Source: Calliopum simillimum (lineage: Eukaryota; Arthropoda; Insecta; Diptera; Lauxaniidae). From it: a DNA stretch of 64,000 bases. The DNA lies in NCBI GenBank assembly GCA_951812925.1, contig OX638369.1, forward strand, positions 1,860,001 through 1,924,000, in the 5' to 3' direction. Within the stretch, counting starts at the first letter, position 1; each line of letters opens with the position of its first letter. The notes under the pieces are model-generated. The model searched no databases. It was not told the origin of the DNA and saw nothing but the letters and a program-made list of their open reading frames with translations. Made by a program: the position numbers and the translations under genes. Positions 41,374 to 52,877 of this stretch are shown piece after piece.

Positions 41374-43796
41374 ATGTACATATGTATGTAGACATGTAAT
41401 TGTATTAGTAACTTTCCAAGCGGCTGCGTTTTAAGATCAGCGATAAAATTTGACTCGGGCTTCGTAGAATTGTGGCTGAGGAAGCCACTGAGTTTGAGTT
41501 TTGCGTAAAATTTGAATTTTGTGTTTTTTGAAATTACATTTTTATTGCGTTACCTTTATTCTGGACGCATTTAAGGCAGTAAGCTTGGTGGTCTCTCCAT
41601 CTCTCATGATTAGCAAAGATTCTAATGTATACATACGTACATATATAAATAAGTATGTACAATAGTTGCTATTTTCCTTTTATTTTTATTGCAGGTGCAG
41701 AGGCGTTTTTTGGAGGATCAAAATCAGATAAAAATCAATCAAGTAAAATATAGGAAAAGTCAATGTTGCTTAGTAAATTCCAAAGTGGAAAACATAATTA
41801 AGCACTGCTCGTTAAATAATCTAGAAGCCTCCTTTAAAAAGTTTTCACTTGGTACTTAACTGAAAGCCTACTGGACTTGTACCCCTTAAATTCTAAACGA
41901 TTGCTAAATATTTTTAATTTTCGAACAAAAGTATTTTATTCAATACTAGCTAGATAGATATTACCTGAAAAGCGTTGCCCCACCATAATCCCGGTGCATT
42001 TTACATATATACTAAAGCTTATTCATCTGCGTTAAATAGTTGCATAGCTATGATGATTTTATTTCAAGGTACCGCTTAGAAGAGTATCAGAGAGATTTCG
42101 AATTTTTTTTTTAGTAGGGTGGTACCGCCTATTACTTTAACCAATAACCTATAATTTCATCGAATCAGTCAAGTGGTTTTCGAAAAAAAAACCACTAAAT
42201 ATTTTAAAATATACTTTACACAAAACATTTTTCAAGGATTCTTAAAATTTAAATATTTAATTTTTTCTTTAGGAGCTCAAAAGTTTTTTTTTTTTTCCAA
42301 ATAGAGCAATGTTCGTTCTACCTTGTCGCAAACTAAACTCAGTTTTTAAAATGTTGTTACTTAAACCAATTTTTTTCTAAACTTCTCGTTCGTCATCGGT
42401 GATAACTGAAAGTCTCCGGTTCCTTTCATATTAATAAAGGTTTCTATAAAACTTACTAAGAAAGGTTAGATTTTAGGACTTCAAGAGAACTCGCTGTTTG
42501 TTTTTAAGGGTCGCATGGACTAGGGTGAAACAATATTGCTTGTAGTGCTATAGTGTGACGAAGTGCATTACTCTTTTTTTTTTTTTTGGTTAAATTTTAG
42601 AATATTTCTTAATTACATAAGAAGGTAGAGCAACAATTATTTAACTGCAAACGTAGTACAAATACTCCAATTGCCGAACGGTGAAAAGTAAACATTTTTC
42701 ACAAATGCCATAATCCTTAGATGTAACTTCCTCATTTTTTTTGTGCTCTCATTTAAGTAGCGACCAAATACAACAAGAAATTATAAAAACCCATGCAATG
42801 ACAAGAAACTAAAGAAAAACTAAAGATGAATAGCTGTAGATTAGTTGTAAAAACAAAAACCATAGCCAGGAGTAGCAACAAAGTAAACAGGGCGCCAACA
42901 GTGGTAGACTTCATCTATAACTCAAAAACCCACTCGGGCTAATTCTTTGGAAATTAACAGAGCCATATAAAAAACAAAATAATTAAGTATTTTTCTTTGT
43001 CGGCTATTTTTATGACATTCTTGCACCTGAAGTAGGTTGCTTCATTCTTCTGTAAATAACTTTGAAGTCAAAGGAATAAAGTTAAAATGGGTAGCAAATC
43101 CGAATGAATTATGAAAATTACTTCAAATTCTAAGTATATAAGTAAGTATGACATTTTATTTCCTAAGCTGCATCTAAAAAGACACGATAACATACATATC
43201 TGTCTCAAAATGGAAAGATTTGTATTGTGATAGCTGAAGAAATTATTGTGATGCATTTGATATAAATTTAGATTTTTAAGGCTTACAATAGTAAATTGTA
43301 ATTAAATTGTGAATTCAAATGATTTAAAAAGTCGGCAAAACTAACAAGCATTACCGCTTTACTTTCTTAAAGCTGTTTTATTGATACTAGAATCGCCCAG
43401 TGGTCAAAATTCGACCACAAATGTATTAAATAATTTTGGTACTTTTTAGACAGCTTTATTACTTTTTTTTACTTTTTGATACGAAATAGAAAAGCTCATT
43501 TATCATCTCTTGTATAATTCATGCGAAATTTAAGCAAAACAAAAAGCAAGAAGTCAATGCTATGCTTTTTGACTTTCTCTTTGTGCTTTATCCTTTTTTC
43601 AACTTTGTGTGACCAATTTTTTTGTTGTTGCTAATATTGAAACTTGTACTTAGTTTTACCTGGCTTGAAGTCAAAATATTAACATAATTTTAACTTTGTG
43701 CACATCTACACACAAATACCTTTCTAATGGTTTTTAATTTAAAGTCGTACTCCATTTCTAGCATAGTGAAAACAGATGGACAAGGTTTTTGTTTTG
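41374..43796. other. Mostly featureless, one weak exon candidate
   Basis: AT-rich DNA with T runs near 42280 and 42570. Only the exon candidate at 41695 stands out. Confidence 0.4.
41695..41859 (+). CDS. Weak exon candidate, 54 codons after a strong acceptor
   Basis: A long pyrimidine tract ending TTTTTATTGCAG precedes 54 open codons (starting VQRRFLEDQNQIKINQVKYR) and TAA. There is no recognised domain, no partner exon and only average codon texture. It could equally be an untranslated exon or chance. Confidence 0.2.
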   Translation: MQRRFLEDQNQIKINQVKYRKSQCCLVNSKVENIIKHCSLNNLEASFKKFSLGT

Positions 43797-44124
43797 ATGG
43801 TGTAGTTAAATTTTTTCAATGGCATCGAATTGGCATAATCTTCCTTATCAAACTATACCTTCAAACTTTTCCAATTGGATTCTTGCTTTCCGAGACATCA
43901 AATTTGTAAATAAACGCATCTCAACCCCCATACAAAGGACTATATTATATTTCTAACATAAAATTGATTTAACACATAAAAATTATATACTTTTACTTCA
44001 AACTTTGAAGTTATGAAGGTAGATAACTCGGAACATAAGAGTCCAATTGGAAAAGTTTGAAATTATATGTAGTTTGATAAAAAAGATTATGCCTATTCAA
44101 TGCCATTGAAAAAGTAGAACTACA
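43797..44124. repeat. Foldback
   Basis: The arms (43797-43900 and 44025-44124) share TCAATGGCATCGAATTGGC-type and TCAAACTTTTCCAATTGGA blocks in inverted order. Its interior is AT-rich. The pair of 43727 and 44220 frames are mirror images, not genes. Confidence 0.65.
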
Positions 44125-44351
44125 GTTTTTCCTGGAACTATGGAATAAGCTTAAAAACAGCGCTTTCTGTAAGTTCAAGCAAAGATATCTCGAAGTTTTG
44201 AGGGTACAAAGCAATTCCAACTTCGGATTTGGACTCAGCGCATTAAAATATATAAGGATGGATGTGTCTGGTCAAATTTTTTTTTGTGTGGCGCAGCACT
44301 ATGGTTCGGTGCGAAAATTGTGAAAGCAAACATTTCTTCTAAAAAAAAGCA

Positions 44352-46542
44352 ACCCCAAAACACGCCAAGTGTACCTGCTGAAAATGTTTTGTCTCCGATT
44401 TCGCTCAAATTTGACAATATGGTAGTACTGGTGTGCAAGATTAATAAGACACGAGAATTTGGTCTTAGTACCATTTGTTGTTAAAATACAGGGTGTTGAA
44501 GTTGGCGATTTTTGTGATTTGCATAAAAAGGGTTTATCTTCAAAAACTTATAGCTTATATAAAACATTGTAAATTGATAACTATAAGAAACTTATCCTGT
44601 TAATTTTTAATAATTTTAAAAAAAATATTACTTAAAAAAAAGTTTTTTCACCAAAATTTTTTATATATAAAAATACTTTCTCTTTTTATTTTTAAAAAAA
44701 CACTCCTTGAATTTTTTTTAAAAGTGCTTTAAATTAAAGCTAAATTTGTAAGCTTTAAAATGAAAATGACTCAAGATGGGATTCGGTCGCTACATGAGAG
44801 TTTTAATAATAATAATAATAGAGTTTAGCTACTGCAGCTAATAGCCTTCTTAGCCAATTAGCAAAAAAGGCTATAAATAAAATTTAAAGCTTTTTATAAA
44901 AGATTTCTTAAATAAGGGATAAAAACCATCCAAGTTAATATTAGTTTTATTTTGTTTCATATCCCGTAGCTTTATCACACTTTCACAACATACCCCTTTA
45001 GCATATATGTACATAAACATGTAAGAGTATTTTCATACACCTACATATAAATATTCATACAAATCAAAGATGGGATGTTTGAAAAAATTTAACTCAGCAT
45101 GCTGATTGGCTCAGACAAAACACTAACAAAAAAAATGCACTACGCAAAGTTTGACAAAAAAATAAAAAATAAAAATATCATATAATATGATGACAAAGAC
45201 AGTTAACTACAGTTATTTTTCAATCTAAGTTTGAGTTGACCTTTTGACAATTTAACATTATAGAATTCGCAGTTATTAACAAGGGTTGTCATGCGGTTAA
45301 AAGGAGCGGAAAACATATAATTAGTTCTGCTAACCGGTTGATAAAATAATTCCGGAGAATTACGATCACTTCTCCGATTTGTATTGAAAAAAATATAGTT
45401 TAATAGCTTGGAGCAGCAAGAAACCCAGAAACGAGTTGGTGCAAATAAAGAATATCTGCATTATCTCTGCGTTCCCTTAGAGACTGCATTTTAAGAAGCT
45501 TCAAACGATCCTCCTAAGGAGGAAGATTTGAAGAACTAACCCAATTTAGGCCATTCAGAGCAAATCGAATAAAATTTTTTTGAATTCTTTCGATTCTATC
45601 AATATGAACGTTATAAAATGGTGACCAAATTTGACTAGCATACTCCAAGTGAGGACGCACAATCGTATTATATGAAGTTACCGTTACTAATGAATTATTA
45701 AATTCTTTGGCCCACCTTTTAATAAAACCAAGCAGAGACGCTGCTTTCTTGCATATTTGATTTATGTGTTCATTAAATGTTATTTTGTCATCAAAATGCA
45801 CACCTAAGTCTTTAATGAAATCAACACGACAAATGTTTTTGTCTTTCAATACATAATCATATTTTATTTTGCTTTTTTTCCTAGAAAATGTAATGGTTTG
45901 GCATTTATCAGGATTTAAATGCAAGTTATTTTTAAAGCACCAAATTTCAAATTCTTTCAAGTCAGACTGTAGCAGAGAAGTATCGTTATTTTCCCTCACG
46001 GACCTGAAAATTTTCATATCATCCGCCTAAACTAGCAAATTAGAGTTCTTAATGATATGACTTACATCATTTATAGCCAAGATAAATAGTAACGGTCCTA
46101 GGTGACTGCCTTGAAGGATACCTGAGGACGTTGTAAATGGAGAAGATAACTCTTTACGAAATCTAATTTGATAGGAACGATCTAATAAATAAGATTCAAT
46201 CCAACTGAAAAAGTTGGAAGGAAATCCAAGCTTTTTGAGATTAAACAAAATTAAGCTATGAGGTAACTTGTCCAATGCTTTGCTTTGAGTTTTTGGCTTT
46301 TGAAGGCCCATGGCGGGCAAAACTCATTTTTTACTCAAGAGGAGGGCATCTTACGAAAAATGTGTGCTAGGCATAAAATTCTTAGAATCATCCAAGGAAT
46401 ACGTGTACATTTTTTTTTAGAACTTTTTCAAAGTTATTTTTTTGAAAATTTTGAAAATTTTTTTTTACTTTACCATATTGCCAAATTTGAGCAAAATCGG
46501 AGACAATGAAATTTTCAGCTGGTACACTTGGCGTGTTTTGCT
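44352..46542. repeat. Inverted repeat enclosing 2 kb with a LINE fragment
   Basis: The left arm (44352-44424) and right arm (46470-46542) match in inverted orientation: AACACGCCAAGTGTACC / GGTACACTTGGCGTGTT and TCTCCGATTT / AAATCGGAGA-type blocks. Positions 44425-45399 are AT-rich with no gene. 46346-46410 matches the foldback family at 30.2 kb. The LINE piece 45400-46320 lies inside. Confidence 0.6.
45400..46320 (-). pseudogene. LINE reverse transcriptase fragment with two in-frame TAG codons
   Basis: One continuous frame runs from about 46320 to TAA at 45400. It reads SKALDKLPHSLILFNLKKLG, SGILQGSHLGPLLFILAIND (RT motif B/QG region), then V-stop-ADDMKIF where the family has YADD, the helix after it (LHLNPDKCQTITFSRKKS, FIKDLGVHFDDKITF) and SSSNLPP-stop-EDRLKLLKMQSLRERRDN to the end. 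Both stops are TAG at positions where tyrosine is expected. It is 5'-truncated within motif A. Its clade looks like that of the LINE at 1-3960, but the two pieces barely overlap, so identity cannot be measured. Confidence 0.9.
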
Positions 46543-49504
46543 TCATATTTATCTATACAAGCACAATAAAAGTTAAAAATTTAAATTAACAAATTTTTTG
46601 TTCATTTGATGCCGCTTAAGCAAATATGAGTTAGTACAGTACATTTTCAGAAATAGAAAAGATGGATCGCTACAGAATATAAATTTATCTTTTTAAGCAA
46701 AAACGAAATAAATAAATGAATGAGGGAAATCATTGGTAACGCGTCGTTGAATTTAGTAAATTCTAGAAAAAATTTTCATTTTAACTCGCAATGACCCTAT
46801 ACGGCTGTTTTGCTTTGAAATATTCAGTTACGCTTGGAGACCCCGAAAATCGCGATAAGTTAATTTCTTGCATGTCAAACGCATGTGAGGCAGCAGCAGC
46901 AGAAAAGGGTAAATCACCGCCTGGTGGCTATGTGTGTGTGTGTGTGTTGCAAAATTAAAGTGGCAGAATTGTTTGGAAAATTAGAAAAAGATGAAGAAAA
47001 TTCCAAACATAAAGGTTTAATGAAGAACACCTGTGCTCGGGTTGAGTAAGCGAACCGGCGGAGTTGTTGCTCTTCTTCAACTCAGTTGATGATTCTTATT
47101 CCGCGCTTCTTTTACTCGTGTTGATGTTGTGGAATTAGTTTAGCGTGTCGTCATTAAAATTAATTCAATATTTTCTGAGCAATTGATATGACGGTGGAAT
47201 GAATGCCTCATATGAAGAAGGCATGCACATATTTACTTGTATGTATATTGAAGTTTCCATCAGAAGGGTTTTAGTTTTTCGGTTTAATATTTTCAAAACT
47301 TCTTAAAACTTTTAAGTTTGTTTGCTGTCGCACTAACTATTCTAAAATGATATTTTGGCGAGTTTTATCTCGTCGCAGAAATTACTTTTTAAACCATCTT
47401 CCTGAAAAGTATTAGGAGAATCTTTTTTTATTCACCTGGAAGAGCTTTAAGCTTCGCTTGTAATGATTTTCTAGAAGAATGATAAAAGAATCATCTGTTG
47501 ATCGCGCTCAGGTTTTGCTGCTCAAAACTCGCGTGGAAGAGCTGTAAATGCATCCTAAAAATGTTCGAAGATTCAAAGATCTTCCAAATGTTTGCTGGAA
47601 AAATCAAAGTAAGCTCGAAAATGATAAATTTTGAGAAAATACACTTTTATAGAGCATTCAAAACATCCCTTGTTTTTTTCACGTAAGAAAGCCCCATGCC
47701 CATACTGTGAAGATCAAATTCCAACGAAAAAAAAAAAAAATTTATTATGCGGACGATAGAATCTTTTAACTTTTTCACAATTGCTCAATTGAATTAAACT
47801 GAAAGAAAAAAAAAAGACTTTCACTAACAAAGCGATATTTATGTTTAATAAAAATGTTTACAATGTTGTAAAATTCATTTAAATATTTCCAATATAACAA
47901 GCAATTAAGTTGCCACGAGGATCACACACCACGTCCACATTCTTCCTCTTCACGAACTGTTGGATCAGTGATCATAGTTTATGTTATTGTTATTGTTATT
48001 ATGATTATTATTGTTGTTGTGCATCATGTTAAAAAAAAAAAAAAACAGTTGAGCGTACAAACTCACACCTCACCAAATGGGATAGCAAGACCCTTAAGAC
48101 TCCAGGATAATATACTTACTAGAAATGGTTATTACTAAAGAGAGAAAGAAAGAAAAATAAAAAAAATCAAAAAACTCGATGACTTGATCAAGGTCTACGA
48201 ATGATGCTTATCAACTCAATCAATATGAATGGCGTCTAAATTGAATGCAACGATTGAAAGAAGCACCTGCAATTGTGCTGCAGATATCACTACTGAATAG
48301 TAAGTAGCCTGTTATTTAATAAATGCAGCCAATGATCGCCGTTTAGTGCGATCTGTAAAATAAAAAAAAAATACAGAAAAAAAACAATGGATTACGCTTC
48401 CCTCAGCTGCTTTTCAATGAGCTGTGTTATGTTGCGTATTTGAAAACAGATGATTAGAAGAAGCGTTGTTGCGTAAAGCATTTGGGTTAAGATAATGTTG
48501 AAAAAGATCACAAGTTGGCATCATGCCCAAAAGGTGCAATATTATTCTGGAATAATCCATAAAGTCTACACTTAGCGACTTAGCGAATAAGCAGAAAAAG
48601 TGAGAGAAAGATACTGTGATATTAAAAAGTTCATTGATCTCGTACTAGAGGATCTTCGCTTAGTTGCATTTTAAAAAAAAAATTATGCACTACAGTAATG
48701 CTCCCTCCTTTTAAATAGTAAAGAAATAAAAATATAGAGAAAATGGCGCACGTTCACAGGTGTAATAATTGGAATCATTTCATAAAACACAAATTGTTAA
48801 GATGCGCGGTTGCGCATGCGCAAACGCTTTGATTACATACAATAGTCCCTTCCAGATACGGATGATGGCGTTGCAAAGAAGTACAACAATCAAATGAATA
48901 GTAGTATGTTTTACTTTTTTTTTCAAATTGTTCATGATGCCTTTCGGCATGTACGGTTGTTGGAAGTTTCAACTTTATAAAATTAGTGCGATCAAATACT
49001 GTGAAATTATTAAGATCATTGTCGTCAACATTATTACCCAGGCGGGTAGTAACATTAGAGTCAGTGCAAATGTCAAAAGCCTGATAGCTATTTATTGCAA
49101 AAAAAAAAAATGGTGGTCTCATATAAACATGACACTATGTAGAAGCAAAACTACTTCTACTATACAATATGCGTCGCTCAACTGAAAATGTTTTTTTTGG
49201 CTTTTTTGCTGTTGTGGCGATGGCGCTGGTTGGTCTATCTTTTTTCCAAGTTCGCAGATTACTGCTTAACATCATTGAACTCCCATTAAAATAAGATTTA
49301 CCAAAGTTATGACGGTTTTTCTAAAATATGCCACAAGCTCAAATTTTGTCACATATCTCCTTTTAAAAATTAAAAGATTTAATTTGAAAGGATTTAATTT
49401 TGTTTTAGTCATTCGAATCTAGAGTCCAGTCACTTTACTACTTGATTCTGCATCTTAACGCATCAGAGAAAATGCATAACACAGAACGAATGTATTTTTA
49501 AATA
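46543..49504. other. No gene or clear element seen
   Basis: It holds CAG and TG microsatellites (46890-46950), ATT/GTT runs (47970-48020) and an A run. The sequence is less repetitive than elsewhere in the right half and has unique-looking stretches, as in long fly introns. Open frames at 48775-49185 are short and conflict between strands. Confidence 0.4.
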
Positions 49505-49844
49505 GAATAGTCATTTTGCACAGTTTGAGGGTCGCTGAATCTGAATCCTCAGAACTTCAGGTTTTTAAATATCCTAACCTAAAAGTGCAAAAAACGCTAC
49601 TTTCGTCTATATTTGATGATGTGTATTATCGCGAAATTTTTTTTTCTCAAAAATTTGAGCTTAAACTGAAAGTCTTTCTCTTTCGAGGCACTTACACGTT
49701 TTTAGGAATACCCTTAGTATAATTTTTTTGAAAGCCTTTTTTACGTCTAATTTCTTAGATGGCGCATTTGGCAAATTTTTGGTGAAATGTAAGAACTAAA
49801 AATTTCTGATTCAGCGACCCTCAATCTACGCTAAATGACTATTC
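49505..49844. mobile_element. Foldback MITE (GAATAGTCATTT ends)
   Basis: GAATAGTCATTTTGCACAG and its partner ending CTAAATGACTATTC bracket the mirrored GAGGGTCGCTGAATC / GATTCAGCGACCCTC. Its right arm contains GAAAGCCTTTTTTACGT, also present near 32025 and inverted near 51590. Confidence 0.7.
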
Positions 49845-52527
49845 TCATTCAAAATACATTTTTCAAATCGAGCTGTGTAATAGATGCTCTGCTGATTCCA
49901 GATATTCTGGGTAGATTTTATTGCCTTTTCTGCTTAGGTTTAAAATAGGTACCACCTTATAGAGTTTTGGGTTAATTTGCCTTTTCGCCTTTCGCAGTCT
50001 GTCATACTTCTAGAAAAAGTTTTGATGGAAATTCTAAAAACACATTATTTCCATTCGGATCTATAAATTCAAAGTTTATTCGCACAATGATATGGGGAAA
50101 AACTTATGTATGTGAATCGAAACATGTTTTCTTTATCGAACCCTAAGCTTTTAAGCATCCAGTGTAATAACCATAACATCTTCCATAACTGCAGAGCGAT
50201 TTTGTCGTAGCAGCATATAAAATCAACAAAAACTGTAGCGATCTAAACAACAGTTGCTAGATGATGATGATGATGAGCCTCTTCGCTATGCTCAGTTGAA
50301 TTCGATAAACATCAGAGATTCGCGCTACGCGCAACACTGAAAATTCGCCTGCTTTTTCCTCAAAAGATGTTGCCAAGTGTTGGTTGAGGCTTCCGCTTTG
50401 TGGGCTGCCTAAATACCATGTTCGGGCCATAGCATCAGGTAGCAGTAGCGTAAATGCGGTAAAGCACCTGCTTAACGTAGTGGTGACCAATAACAAAAAC
50501 AAAAACAATAGCGACGAAATGAAAGCAACCATTAGAAATGAAATCTAACTTAAGAACATGAGTTGGATGGATCGATGGTGAGGAGCAAGGTGGTGTTGGC
50601 AATAGGGAGGAGTAGTGAAGTGAGTTCAGTAACTTAAAGTACAGTATCGACAAAAAGTACGTCTTGATTATAAAATATGCTTTGATCTAAATTATGGTAA
50701 CATAACGTGACGTGATGTGATTCATAGTGGCGCATCGGTCGATGAAACACAAAACATTAAATTCAACGGAGCAGAAAATCAGAAGGAAAAAACCAAAATC
50801 GTAGTCGAAGAAGACGAAGACAAAAAAAAAAAAAAAATAAGAGTACCAAGAGATAACGTCGATCGTTGCTTAGACCCTTTTGCTGGCTTACAAACAAAAA
50901 ATCTTGGCAAGAAAAAGTGGGGGAATGCTAACTAGAAAAAAGCAGAAGAAAAAAAGGAATAACTGCTAAACCAAAGAAAATATGAACGAGCGAAGTTATA
51001 GAAATGGAATTACGTGCCAATACGAGTATTGTACATGAAGCGGGTACTTGTTGCTGGTCTCATTTTTGCAATTAATGCAGTACTGGATGACTGCCGTTGC
51101 CTAATGAGTTCGAGTTGTGGCAAAGCAACACAATATTGCCTGCTGCATTGGCGATGCTGGCCAAGAATGAAAGACACAAAACCAAGATTTGTGACGGACA
51201 AGAGGCAATCGAGTTGCTTGTTGGTCGGATGAATGGATGAGGAATGAATGAATGAATGAAATGGGGTGCGAATCGAAGCGTTGCCAATTGCAAAGCGTTA
51301 TTTGTTGGAATTTTAATTATTGTTTGGCAAAAAACTCTATGCATGTGTTTTTATGTTAACATATACATATTTCTTTTTCCTTTAATGTAGAGTAGTGTTG
51401 CAAAATAGATAGTTCTAACGTATGGAGTAACTTATTGATCTAAAACATAAGGTGTTAAGACATTACGACCATGGCGCCATCAGCTTAGATTTTCTAGAAC
51501 AATTCTAATTAAATTTTTTTTTTTAGTAAAATGTTACTAATTAAGAAATGAGTTAAAATTTTCAAGGATATGAAGACAAACGTAAAAATGTAAAAAGGCT
51601 TTCAAGAAAAATGATTTTTTGTAGCAACTTGTAAAGATTTTGGGGAAATTTTTTTTTCTAAATTATTTAAAATACACCAGGGAATAAAGTAGTATTCTTA
51701 TTGGACCAAAATTTTTCATTTATTGATGAAATTCCTATTTCAAATAAACTTAAATTTAAGCAACCTTGAAAGATGAAGCCAAAAGAAATAAGCTTATTAA
51801 GCGTTGTTTGTTAAAACCTAATTATTTTTACTACGCAGTAAAAGTTTTATTTTATTTTCAAAACCAACAAGTATTTAGGTATATAGAACAATGCCAGAAA
51901 AAGTATTAATATTAAACTATTTTGGAATAAATTTTATACTTTTCTGGAATAAATTTCATACTTTTCTGGAAAAAATTTCAAACCTTTTTGTAAAAAAATC
52001 AGAATTTAATACCAAATAAGTAAAACATAATTTTTTAGTAAATACCTACTAAAAAATAAAAACTTGATTTTTAAGTTTCCAGGAGAGTGAGGCCAGTAGA
52101 TTGAAGTTTTTTTCACTTTTCACTAAAAAAATCGGCAATACAACGCTTAACAACGAAATTATACAAGTGAAATATGCAAGTCAGTTCTTTCTAATTTTGA
52201 GTTATTAAAAAGTGGTTATTTCCTCATAAAAGTAAAAGCAAAACAATGATTTCCATAAAAAAAACTAAAAAATTCAAATATCTCAAAATTTTAAAAACTG
52301 AATTAGGGCTTTTCACTTGCATAGGGACGATGTATTTTTAACGGAAATACTTGTCGGGGACCAGAGGATTTGATTTACCGCAACACAATTTCACACATAA
52401 AACTCGAAGTATCTTAACCAGACAAATGAAAGCGATTCTAAGGTAACTTCATGTAAATCATTCGCATCAATACGGAAGCAACGCGATAGTTATGCAAATT
52501 TATCAAAGTTTTTTGATGTTTTCATGT
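49845..52527. other. No gene seen
   Basis: Several frames of 60-90 codons exist at 50257-51344 on both strands, overlapping each other, with no domain and no splice context. GAATGAATGAATGAATGAA is at 51242. From 51590 to 52100 the wording matches interspersed repeats (GGCTTTCAAG; TTTTCTGGAATAAA twice). Confidence 0.45.
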
Positions 52528-52538
52528 ACCAGGAGGCT

Positions 52539-52866
52539 TCTGTCGGAGTTGCTTAGTTGCAAGCGAGCAAGAATCGCTTGAACACTTTCTCTGTGACTGC
52601 CCAGCTCTGGCTAGAGTTACACTTACATCACTGGGAAAGCCTTTCTTCAATACACTCAGCGAAATTGCCGACATTGAAATTGGCTCGCTGCTCAATTACC
52701 TTAATAGGACTAACTGGATATAGATATCGATAGTTAGGTGATTAAAATTTTCACATACACTTATAAATACCAGTCTGTCGAGTCACTTTTGTGGTATTAA
52801 AATGGCACTTTCAGTGCTACTTAGGTTTTAGCTTGCATCGCTAAACCGCCACTCTAACCTAACCTA
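52539..52866 (+). mobile_element. LINE 3' end, 5'-truncated, with 11-bp target duplication
   Basis: ACCAGGAGGCT lies on both sides (52528-52538 and 52867-52877). The insert opens in ORF2: 60 codons from 52541 to TAG at 52721 with CRSCLVASEQESLEHFLCDC (C-x2-C-x11-H-x4-C zinc knuckle) and NYLNRTNWI. A 3' UTR follows and a CTAACC repeat tail. This is a textbook dead-on-arrival LINE copy; the zinc knuckle at the ORF2 C-terminus fits the R1/Jockey/LOA group. Confidence 0.9.
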
Positions 52867-52877
52867 ACCAGGAGGCT

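Noticed and set aside
50257..51344. Cluster of 60-90-codon frames on both strands
   Set aside because: Frames overlap each other, show no domain and lack paired splice sites; composition is low-complexity.
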